DNA from: Microcaldota archaeon
Lineage (GTDB): Archaea; Micrarchaeota; Micrarchaeia; Micrarchaeales; CABMGC01
Direction: 5' to 3'
Length of the DNA stretch: 42,845 nt
NCBI GenBank assembly: GCA_021845465.1
Contig: JAKBRL010000005.1
Span: 1 to 42,845, forward strand
Position 1 is the stretch's first letter, and every line of letters begins with the position of its first letter. The notes below the pieces were generated by a model, which was given only the letters and a program-made list of their open reading frames with translations, was not told the origin of the DNA and did not search any database. A program made the translations under genes and the position numbers. Below, one piece after another: positions 25,278-33,203 of the stretch.

Positions 25278-26362
25278 ATCTTCAACCTTGAGGAGAGCTG
25301 TGACATTCCGCCTATGAATTCTGCTATTTGCATGATTATCGCATAGGTAAGGGCCATTATCAATGCCGGATAGAATAGCACTGAAAGCCAGTATGCATCC
25401 ATTGATACCTGAATGTTGTTTAGTGTCTGCACCAGTTGTGAGTTCGGATTAAGCGCATTTGTTATAGCGCCGGTGCCTGAGCCGAACTGCTGCAGCTGGG
25501 CCGTATTATAATTTGCCTGTGAGAGAGTAGTACCGCCGGTGAAGTAGTATGCAACTGAGAATAGCAGAGGAAGTGCTACATAGAAGCCTATCGCAATGGC
25601 TATCATCATGCCTCCCATTGATCTGGTAGGTATTAGGGATCTTAACACGACTCCAGGAACCAGGAATACAGGTATTGCTATGTACATGAATGCCATTATA
25701 GCCCAGAATTCAGTATATAGAAGGGCAAGCACATCCAGTTGAAGGTCTATCATGGTAAAGGCAGGGATAAAGAAAAGGTACTGCAGAGTATATTTGAAAG
25801 GTTCCGGTATGAAGGAACATCCGAGAGGTCTGCATACCTGAAGATTGATGCCTATGTAGAAGCTCTCGACTGCGACTATATCAAAAAGCCGGTAGAGCTC
25901 TGTTTGAAGCGCCGTTATTGTATTCATTATATAGTTTAGGGATGTGACATATGGATTTGTAGAGACTATAAGACCAGGAACAAGGCCGAATAAGACCCCT
26001 GTGACAGTAAGAAATAGAACTACTATGATCGCACTTGCAAGAGCTTCATAATATTCACCTATTCCAAAATTTTTTATTCTTTCGTTCTTTAGCAGGATTC
26101 CTGCACCGAAAAGTACGCTTGCAATAGAGAAGGAAACGAAGACTGCGAGAAGTGCTATAGGCATCCAGCCCATCCAGTAGCTTGATAGTGCAGAGCTTAT
26201 CTGGAGGCAGTACCATGGGGCAATTTGCTGGATTGTGCCGCTGCTGAGAAAACCACTGCAGCCTGTTCCTGCATATCCCTGCGATGAAGACTGCGCCGTT
26301 ATGAAATGTGGAATCAGAGATAAAGCCATGAGAAAAATAAATATCTTTATTCTTGACTTCAT
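25274..26362 (-). CDS. Polytopic membrane protein, VirB6-like paralogue 6
   Basis: A 362-residue protein with a signal peptide (about 1-23, cleavage-like I-T-A-Q-S), a nearby Cys in G-T-G-C-S, and about six to seven membrane helices. It carries the signature shared by all six paralogues here, G-V-V-L-R-S-L-I-P-T-R-S-M-G-G (about 234-248) followed by a small-residue helix, plus a C-terminal E-F-I-G-G-M-S-Q-L-S-S-R-L. Topology and the R-S-x-x-x-x-R-x-x-G-G loop recall VirB6/TrbL/CedA channel proteins, but sequence similarity is low. The stop overlaps the 78-residue gene. It probably forms part of a membrane complex with its neighbours. Confidence 0.75.
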   Translation of the reverse strand: MKSRIKIFIFLMALSLIPHFITAQSSSQGYAGTGCSGFLSSGTIQQIAPWYCLQISSALSSYWMGWMPIALLAVFVSFSIASVLFGAGILLKNERIKNFGIGEYYEALASAIIVVLFLTVTGVLFGLVPGLIVSTNPYVTSLNYIMNTITALQTELYRLFDIVAVESFYIGINLQVCRPLGCSFIPEPFKYTLQYLFFIPAFTMIDLQLDVLALLYTEFWAIMAFMYIAIPVFLVPGVVLRSLIPTRSMGGMMIAIAIGFYVALPLLFSVAYYFTGGTTLSQANYNTAQLQQFGSGTGAITNALNPNSQLVQTLNNIQVSMDAYWLSVLFYPALIMALTYAIIMQIAEFIGGMSQLSSRLKI

Positions 26363-26369
26363 AATACCA

Positions 26370-27473
26370 CTATAGGATTCTTATCAGCAATGAAAGTAGA
26401 TCCATCCGTTCCCCTATTGCCTGCGAGAAATCAATTATGAATACATCTACTATTACAAGATTTATTAAAGGTATCAAGGTTAATCCGACCCAGATAATTC
26501 CAACGTATGCAAAAAGATAAGTTGGCAGTATTGTTGCAAGATTATTGCCTAGGAGGTAGCTGAAATATACTCCGGCACCATAAAGGACGCTTGTGACGCC
26601 TCCTGTGGCTACTCCGGATATAAGCAAGCCGCTCATGAAAGATATGCTTGCTGGATAGACATTGTCAACTGCGACGTTTATGAATCCATAGTCTATTATG
26701 GTAAGTATAGGGTACAATATACCAATTCCCAGTGCGAATGCAATCATTGCCCCGCCGAAAGTGCGGGATATCCCGAATATCCTAGCTATAAGCCCTAGCG
26801 ACATTAATATCGCAAATATTACTGCTGCTGATGATAGTATTATTAACTGGAGGTCGTTTCCTAATACAAACACATATATTGCGTCTACAAATGTGCCCAG
26901 ATATTTATAGGATATATCTGCACTTATGAAAGTTATTTGCGCTGAAAGCTTTCCTGAAAATATGCTTCCAAAAAAAGAGGGATAGCTTATGCTTACTCCG
27001 AGAGTAGGCTGCACAGTACCCATAATGAGCATCATATAATATTGTTCAAGATTGAGCCTTCCTGAGAAATAGTTGAATGTTGACATATCACATACAGATA
27101 GGGAATAGATGTTATACATGGAGCCGAGGCATTCTGTAGGCACTATTCCCATATTGGTATTAAGATATCCGAGTGGAAGATTATAGATGATGTTAGCTGC
27201 ATATGCAAAGGCTATTATGAGAACTATCGAGAGAAGTACATCATATATTTTTACCCTTGTCCATACAGTTATGTCGCTCCTTCCGGTAAACCTGAATAGA
27301 GAGTATATTAAGATGAGTATTCCAAGAACTGCGACCGCAGCTATGCCTGCAATGGAGAACCATGCTGTATACATAGGCTGGAAACAGGAGTAGAGGTTAG
27401 TCGCAATGCAGTTTCCGCCTGGAGTCACTATCTGCAGGATGTATAATTGGATAATATTCTGAATAAACATCAT
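26370..27473 (-). CDS. Polytopic membrane protein, VirB6-like paralogue 5
   Basis: A 367-residue membrane protein with about seven helices. The family signature appears as L-I-A-R-I-F-G-I-S-R-T-F-G-G (about 224-237) followed by A-M-I-A-F-A-L-G-I-G. The C-terminus I-I-D-F-S-Q-A-I-G-E-R-M-D matches the paralogue ends. Unlike most of the others it lacks an obvious cleavable signal peptide and starts with an uncleaved-looking helix, then two Cys (C-I-A and C-F-Q) on the outside. ATG overlaps the preceding stop by four bases (ATGA); TGAT lies just upstream. The gap to the next gene is seven bases. Confidence 0.75.
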   Translation of the reverse strand: MMFIQNIIQLYILQIVTPGGNCIATNLYSCFQPMYTAWFSIAGIAAVAVLGILILIYSLFRFTGRSDITVWTRVKIYDVLLSIVLIIAFAYAANIIYNLPLGYLNTNMGIVPTECLGSMYNIYSLSVCDMSTFNYFSGRLNLEQYYMMLIMGTVQPTLGVSISYPSFFGSIFSGKLSAQITFISADISYKYLGTFVDAIYVFVLGNDLQLIILSSAAVIFAILMSLGLIARIFGISRTFGGAMIAFALGIGILYPILTIIDYGFINVAVDNVYPASISFMSGLLISGVATGGVTSVLYGAGVYFSYLLGNNLATILPTYLFAYVGIIWVGLTLIPLINLVIVDVFIIDFSQAIGERMDLLSLLIRIL

Positions 27474-28810
27474 ATCAACCTCTCTAGGAGCCTTCCGCTT
27501 GTAAGCGAAGGAGAGCCTAAGAAATCGCCTAGGGCTTCAAGCAGATCAAATGATATCAGTAATGCTATGGAAAAACCTATCAGGTTTAATACGGCAGTGC
27601 CTATGTAGCTTATGTATGCGTCTATAAGCTGTATGAATACCTGTCCTGGGTTCAGAAATGGAAGGCTTGCTATGAATGTAAGTATTGATACGCCGCTTAG
27701 TGGATTCTTAAGTGATAATGTTGATAGTTGGGTTGGTAGGCCTGCAGCGTTAGTTAGAAACCAGCTGTATATAACTGATGGAGACTGGCAGTTTCCAAAT
27801 CCGGAATTTGCAGAACTTGATACACATGCTGAATTAGTAGCAGTATATATCTGAGATGAAGCAAGTGCAGTGACAGGATAGTATAATGCAGGAAAGATCA
27901 GGTAGAATGATATGAACAATGCTAAAAGTGCGCCTCCAGCAGCTCTTGTCCATGGAAATGATCTTAGAAGTACTCCCAGATATAGGAAGGCTGGAAATAG
28001 AAAGTATATTGTGAGCAATAGGAAATTTGTAGTGACACCCAGGAAGAGTGTTATTGAAAGCGGAAGCAGAAGGAATACTACAAGCTGATAATACATCTGA
28101 ACTCCGTCAAGTGGTTTGAATGTTATTGTTGGCACGAAAGTTGAGAGACCCGGTGTAGCCGGGGATGTTGTAAGGGAGAGTGAACTTATAAGAGAGTAGA
28201 AAGGTATATTGGCAAAAGTTAGTATGAGTGTTGAGATAGACGGACCTATTTGTGTATTTATTATATTTTGGCATATACCCATGTAAAGTGCACTGCCGTA
28301 TTGGGGTGAAGGCTGGCTGCTGTATGAGCTTGCAAGAGATCCGAAAAATCCAGCATATGCAGAAGTTGCTGCAAGCGAGCCGGCTATAACCCCTATAAGG
28401 ATTATATTTAGTACGCTTTCCAGTACTTCTGTTCTGGAAAACTGTACAAGCTTGCTTATTCCAAACGCATATCCTATTCCATATGCAAGTGCAAGTATAC
28501 AGAAGACTGCAAGAACCACTAGTAGTGCCAGCTCAGCTATGTTAAGGCCAATATTCCCATTTACAAATATGCTCGGGAAGAGTTGAGCATTGCCTCCTCC
28601 GGTTGGCGCTACTTCGCCTCCGCCTGCGGCTACTTCACTTAAACTGGTAGACGGCAATGTTACCTGGTTGTTATAAAGGGCACTGCATGTCTGTGTTGCA
28701 AATGTGCCTAGAAAGCCTGAAGGAGCAGAAGGGGAAGACGTAGCAGATTGTGCGCCTACAGTGCCTATAAGAAGAATGCATAAAAATATCAAAGCAAGAA
28801 GTTTTCTCAT
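27470..28810 (-). CDS. Polytopic membrane protein, VirB6-like paralogue 4
   Basis: A 446-residue protein. A signal peptide (1-20, V-G-A-Q-S) and Cys in T-Q-T-C-S-A-L-Y come first, then about seven helices. The signature is G-V-L-L-R-S-F-P-W-T-R-A-A-G-G (about 274-288). An extracellular loop of about 70 residues follows (with a Cys pair in S-A-C-V and G-N-C-Q), and the C-terminus has L-G-D-F-L-G-S-P-S. The N-terminal Cys-containing mature end and the extracellular loop are shared features of the group. The gene lies seven bases after its upstream neighbour and overlaps the downstream one by four. Confidence 0.77.
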   Translation of the reverse strand: MRKLLALIFLCILLIGTVGAQSATSSPSAPSGFLGTFATQTCSALYNNQVTLPSTSLSEVAAGGGEVAPTGGGNAQLFPSIFVNGNIGLNIAELALLVVLAVFCILALAYGIGYAFGISKLVQFSRTEVLESVLNIILIGVIAGSLAATSAYAGFFGSLASSYSSQPSPQYGSALYMGICQNIINTQIGPSISTLILTFANIPFYSLISSLSLTTSPATPGLSTFVPTITFKPLDGVQMYYQLVVFLLLPLSITLFLGVTTNFLLLTIYFLFPAFLYLGVLLRSFPWTRAAGGALLALFISFYLIFPALYYPVTALASSQIYTATNSACVSSSANSGFGNCQSPSVIYSWFLTNAAGLPTQLSTLSLKNPLSGVSILTFIASLPFLNPGQVFIQLIDAYISYIGTAVLNLIGFSIALLISFDLLEALGDFLGSPSLTSGRLLERLI

Positions 28811-28817
28811 TATACCA

Positions 28818-30362
28818 CTATAGAAGCCTTCCCAACCCCAACAGGCTTGTGTCCCCTCCTAGAAGCGAGGAGATCCCTTTTATTGAAGAGAGGAGTATCA
28901 AAAGATTCATTATATTCAGAAGAACACTTGATACGAATATAATCCCATATAAGTTCGATATGTTGAATATGGAAGTGAGTATATTTTCAGGAGTGCATGA
29001 GAATCCGCCAAGGAATGTGAGTCCCGGAGAAGGAATTCCGCCGAAAGTAGGCAGTGTTGATAGGAAATCTTTTGCAGCTAGAATCAGGCCCACTCCTGGA
29101 ATAAGGTATGATCCTGCAACTTCCGCTTCTCCGAAAGTTACACTCCCGCCAGGAGGCCAGCATCCATTGTAATTCAGTATGTAATCAAGTCTTGGATATA
29201 CATAAAAGTTAATGAATTGGGAATCGTAATCTATAGGGCCTTGGCCTACTACAGTTACTTCTCCGGATGGAGAGGTAGTAGCAGTGGAGCTAATTTGAAT
29301 TGGAAGGCCTGTGAGAAGCATTGAATTGTACGGGTTTGCTCCCTGAATTGTAGGAGGTATCCCTATAGGACTGAGAGGATTGTTGGCATTTGTAAGCGCT
29401 GCGTATTCGAAGAGGGTAAGCATAGGGTATAAGAATAGACCTACGATGACTACAGATAGGATAAGGCCTCCTGCCCTTCTTGTAATGAATGATGATCTCA
29501 ATATTATCCCGGCTGCTAGCAGATATGGCCACCCAAACAGCATTATGATTATTGCAATAAGTTCTACAATTCCCAGATAGGTTACAAGCTGGGCTTCTGC
29601 TCCTATGAAGAGAGTTCCTCCCCTTATCTTCCCGTATAGGTTGAAAGGAGAGTATGAATAAGTAGCATTGAAAGCGGCAGGGCCTGCGGGAGCTATTGCA
29701 GGGCTGGCTGCGCAGGTTGCCGGATAGCAGACGCTTTCAGTTACTACAAGAGCTGAAAGAGTTCCATACCAGTCTTCAAATACGTTTAGTGCATTGATGT
29801 TTATTGCTGATTGTGAAGTGATGTTTGCTGCTATTGCGTAGGTTGCCGCAAGACCGTAGTCTATATTTGTAGTTATATCACTGCTGCCTGAGCTTGCAGG
29901 ATTTATTATTCCGGAACAGATGGTAGCAGTTGGTCCCGGATTGGAGGCACCCGGAACCTGCAGGAGGGAGTTGGTAAGATCCAGAGGAGAGCTGCCCAGC
30001 TGTGCTGAACTACATATGTTAGATACCGATTGTGCAAGCTGCGCGTCTGATTGATAAATTGCGCTTCCGTAGAGATTAAGTGCTGAGATTATTATTACAA
30101 TTATTACAGCTGTGCCTACTACCTGGGAGAATTCGCCTATGGCCATCTGCTTCAGTCTGCCGTTGTTTATCAGCGTTGCAAGTGCGTACATGACTATAGG
30201 TATCATTGCCGATACAAAGATACCTATTATGATAACGGGAATCCAGTTGAAAAATACATTTATGCTTGAGGTTATAGGATATGTGGATTGTGCATATCCT
30301 ATTGGTAAATAGGATATAGAAATGAGAAGAATTGAGAGAATTATAGGTAAAATTTTTCTCAT
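28818..30362 (-). CDS. Polytopic membrane protein, VirB6-like paralogue 3
   Basis: A 514-residue protein, the longest of the six. The ATG at 30362 gives a clean signal peptide (M-R-K-I-L-P-I-I-L-S, cleavage-like G-Y-A-Q-S) and has TGAT three bases upstream; a longer frame from TTG 30392 would overlap the preceding gene. The signature G-I-I-L-R-S-S-F-I-T-R-R-A-G-G lies near 285-300. Two large extracellular segments (about 95-240 and 320-450) with several Cys distinguish it. The C-terminal I-S-S-L-L-G-G-D-T-S-L-L-G-L-G is the clearest version of the shared end motif. It starts four bases after the preceding gene's stop. Confidence 0.77.
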   Translation of the reverse strand: MRKILPIILSILLISISYLPIGYAQSTYPITSSINVFFNWIPVIIIGIFVSAMIPIVMYALATLINNGRLKQMAIGEFSQVVGTAVIIVIIISALNLYGSAIYQSDAQLAQSVSNICSSAQLGSSPLDLTNSLLQVPGASNPGPTATICSGIINPASSGSSDITTNIDYGLAATYAIAANITSQSAININALNVFEDWYGTLSALVVTESVCYPATCAASPAIAPAGPAAFNATYSYSPFNLYGKIRGGTLFIGAEAQLVTYLGIVELIAIIIMLFGWPYLLAAGIILRSSFITRRAGGLILSVVIVGLFLYPMLTLFEYAALTNANNPLSPIGIPPTIQGANPYNSMLLTGLPIQISSTATTSPSGEVTVVGQGPIDYDSQFINFYVYPRLDYILNYNGCWPPGGSVTFGEAEVAGSYLIPGVGLILAAKDFLSTLPTFGGIPSPGLTFLGGFSCTPENILTSIFNISNLYGIIFVSSVLLNIMNLLILLSSIKGISSLLGGDTSLLGLGRLL

Positions 30363-30366
30363 CGGA

Positions 30367-31605
30367 TCAACTCCAGAAAGGTCCGCTTCCAATCATGCTC
30401 CCTATTGTGCTTATGCCCTTATTAAGACCTATCGCAAAGCCTATGGTTATGCCAACATCAAGCCCTATAAGGAATATTGACTGGAATAAGAACTGGGCAG
30501 TATATTCGGTGAAATTGTTTATTACCCCAGGCAGATTGTAAAGCCCGGTTAATACCTCTTTTCCTGCTGATGCAAGGCCTCCGTTTGAGCTTGCTATAGC
30601 CCCCCAAAAGTTCAAAGGTATGCCTATTAATGGAGTAGTCTGCGACGGACATACACCTATGCCGTCAAGATTGCAGTCTACAGCAGGGTTGTTTAGAAGC
30701 TGGTTGAGAGGCAGAGAATTAAGCTGGTATGGGAGAAGCTGTGTGGCGTAAGGATTGCACCCGGTCAGGCTGCCCAGGCAGTATGTCCAGCTTACTACAT
30801 AATAATTCATTGCTATAGTAAGTGGGAAAACAAAATAGAATGCTATGGCTATTGCTATTAAAGCGTTTGAAGCTTCACGAAGCCTTGGCCCAGTAAATGA
30901 TAAAGACCGCATTATTATCGCTACAGGGATTACAAGAGTAAGCGAGAGGGATTCTATTGCATAAAGAGCCAGGAATATCACAAACAGGAGGCCAAACGTC
31001 ACTACGACCAGTGGCTCTAGAATTAGATACAGTATCGAGTTATAGTCGTATATTATGGTCGCTGGCTGATCATTGCCTCCTACTGCGATGGCTGGAAGTA
31101 TATTCAGCCCAAGTAATCTTCCGCTCGTTATAGTTATTGGTGGTATGAAACTTGCTGCCAGAGATAGGACATAGTTCACTATGAATGCATCTATTATGAA
31201 TAATACACCTGCAGACCACATCTGACTGGTAAGCTGTATCCCTTTGTTGAAAAGAAGGTTGCTGATGTAGTAGTTTGCAAACTGGAATGGATCACTGTAA
31301 GTATATGATGCCCCTTGTGTCAGTGCTCCTCCAACCTCGCAAGCTGCAAGTGATGCGGTAAGCAGCACCGCTATGAGTACAATGCTGAATATGCCTTGTA
31401 TGTATTCGTATTTTACGGCACCTCTGAGCTTTTCTCTCATGTCGGATGGCAGAAGCCCGCTTATTGCATATACGGCAGAGGTGACCATCAGTACCCCGAT
31501 AACCAGCAGCACCGTAACATTGATCCAACCGTCATAATTAAGGAACTGTATATTGTATTGGCATTGGCCTATGAATCCGGTGGATAAGAGCAAAAATGGT
31601 TCCAT
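30367..31605 (-). CDS. Polytopic membrane protein, VirB6-like paralogue 2
   Basis: A 412-residue protein with about seven helices. The N-terminus is short and includes G-Q-C-Q-Y; a classical signal peptide is less clear than in the paralogues. The signature is modified: I-I-M-R-S-L-S-F-T-G-P-R-L-R-E (about 229-243), in which the G-G pair is replaced by A-S-N. It continues with A-L-I-A-I-A-I-A-F-Y-F. An extracellular Cys-containing loop (C-L-G-S-L-T-G-C, then C-N-L and C-P-S) follows. The C-terminus ends I-G-S-M-I-G-S-G-P-F-W-S. It begins two bases after the stop of paralogue 1. Confidence 0.75.
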   Translation of the reverse strand: MEPFLLLSTGFIGQCQYNIQFLNYDGWINVTVLLVIGVLMVTSAVYAISGLLPSDMREKLRGAVKYEYIQGIFSIVLIAVLLTASLAACEVGGALTQGASYTYSDPFQFANYYISNLLFNKGIQLTSQMWSAGVLFIIDAFIVNYVLSLAASFIPPITITSGRLLGLNILPAIAVGGNDQPATIIYDYNSILYLILEPLVVVTFGLLFVIFLALYAIESLSLTLVIPVAIIMRSLSFTGPRLREASNALIAIAIAFYFVFPLTIAMNYYVVSWTYCLGSLTGCNPYATQLLPYQLNSLPLNQLLNNPAVDCNLDGIGVCPSQTTPLIGIPLNFWGAIASSNGGLASAGKEVLTGLYNLPGVINNFTEYTAQFLFQSIFLIGLDVGITIGFAIGLNKGISTIGSMIGSGPFWS

Positions 31606-31607
31606 AA

Positions 31608-33050
31608 TTACACGAGTTTGAGTTTTCTGCCTAGGCTGAGCCTTATGCTTCCGCCTAGCATCTTGGCTATGTTATCAGTAAGTGAATAAAGAATCATTAG
31701 GTCTATTACTCCGAGCACATAGAACTGTAATATCAGGTATAGGTTGTATTCTACAAGCATGTTGAGCAATGGGAAGATATTGCTTCCACTGCTAAATGCC
31801 ATCGGAAGGTAACCCATTATGCTTGTGACTCCCTGTACACTGGTGGCTACGCTATTTCCTGTAGGGTTGTTGAAAACGGTTGTTACTGTGGTAACTATCG
31901 AGGAACAGGCTGAGCTCAGGAATCCTTGTGGCAGATTTGCAGGATCTTGACAGAAGGAGAGGGCTGAATTTGATGCCTGGATTATAGGTGAAAAACTGAC
32001 TGGGCCTAAAGGAGTGCAGAAGTTGGTTCCTACTACACTGCAGAACCAGTTCGATATTGGAGCATTAAAGAGTATCAATATTGAAGGCCATATTATGGCT
32101 ATGCCTATTGCAAATGCGATGAGTGTTCCGCCTATTCCTCTAAAAAGAGGAAGAGACCTCATCACTATGCCTATGGGAAAGAGTACTGCAAGTCCTAAGA
32201 AGATAAGGAAAGGAAGTATAACTATCTGGGAAGAATAGAATACCATAGCTGGAACTACAAGGTATATTACGAAATCGGTAAGCAGGGAAGAGAATTGCCC
32301 AAGATATATGATATTTACCCCCAATAGAAAGCTTTGATACAAGTATACACCACTTACTCCGGAGCGAAATACTGGGAGGGCAGCAAGCGCAGGCAGTAAT
32401 GTATCCAATGCCGGATTTGGAATAGGAATTCCGGAAAAAGATAGACTTATTGACTTTACAAATGATACATCAAATATGTAAGGTGCAAAATTGTCTATAG
32501 AAAGATTAGCCTGATTGTTTACAGTACAGAGATAGTTTTCTGAATAAAGTGCGAGGCTCTGCACGCTTGTAGGATATCCCTGTATTGCAGATGAGCTCCC
32601 ATTTAGGATGAGGCCCATGCTGCTTATGAATGATATCGAAAGAAATACGATAGCTATAAGGACTGCTGTTTTTATTACCTCCCAGTATTCCTTCTGGAGC
32701 CAGTTGTTTATGTTGGATGAGGGAATGAGTTTGCCAAGGGCGTATGCTACCGCGATTACAAGAAATGATATCATCAATGCAAGGATTGAAAGCGCTATTG
32801 CGCCTCCAGGTATGTTATAAGAAAGACCGTAGGTATTCATCAGGCTTTGGAAACTTGAAGACGAGGCGCCTGTTACAGCTGCATTGCCGGAAGGGATAGT
32901 GGTTCCTGTTTGTGCTCCGAATAGTGTATTGCATTCATAGCTTGGGCTGAAGGCAGGTATGCCTATTATCGTTGCGTGTACAGAGGATACCATGAAGAGG
33001 GCCAGAACCAGAGATATAAGTCCTGTTTTTGCTGCCCTATGACTATCCAT
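31608..33050 (-). CDS. Polytopic membrane protein, VirB6-like paralogue 1
   Basis: A 480-residue protein with a signal peptide (about 8-26, V-H-A-T), a nearby Cys in Y-E-C-N-T-L-F, and about eight helices. The signature G-I-V-M-R-S-L-P-L-F-R-G-I-G-G (about 291-305) is followed by T-L-I-A-F-A-I-G-I-A-I and an extracellular loop with three or four Cys. The C-terminus contains A-K-M-L-G-G-S-I-R-L-S-L-G-R. A TATA-like stretch (TACTTTATAG, about 33075-33084) stands about 28 bases before the ATG, so it may have its own promoter in addition to read-through from the 606-residue gene 153 bases upstream. Confidence 0.77.
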   Translation of the reverse strand: MDSHRAAKTGLISLVLALFMVSSVHATIIGIPAFSPSYECNTLFGAQTGTTIPSGNAAVTGASSSSFQSLMNTYGLSYNIPGGAIALSILALMISFLVIAVAYALGKLIPSSNINNWLQKEYWEVIKTAVLIAIVFLSISFISSMGLILNGSSSAIQGYPTSVQSLALYSENYLCTVNNQANLSIDNFAPYIFDVSFVKSISLSFSGIPIPNPALDTLLPALAALPVFRSGVSGVYLYQSFLLGVNIIYLGQFSSLLTDFVIYLVVPAMVFYSSQIVILPFLIFLGLAVLFPIGIVMRSLPLFRGIGGTLIAFAIGIAIIWPSILILFNAPISNWFCSVVGTNFCTPLGPVSFSPIIQASNSALSFCQDPANLPQGFLSSACSSIVTTVTTVFNNPTGNSVATSVQGVTSIMGYLPMAFSSGSNIFPLLNMLVEYNLYLILQFYVLGVIDLMILYSLTDNIAKMLGGSIRLSLGRKLKLV

Positions 33051-33203
33051 GACTGTTTATAATATAACAAGCTATAAAGTATTGACGTAAAGATCGAAAT
33101 ATGGAAGTCAAATTTAGAATTTCATATTTAGGTTGGATTTGCTGTTATTTTTAACTAAAAATGTTTTTTGAAGAGTAGTTTATAGGATTTTGCATCTCCA
33201 GTA

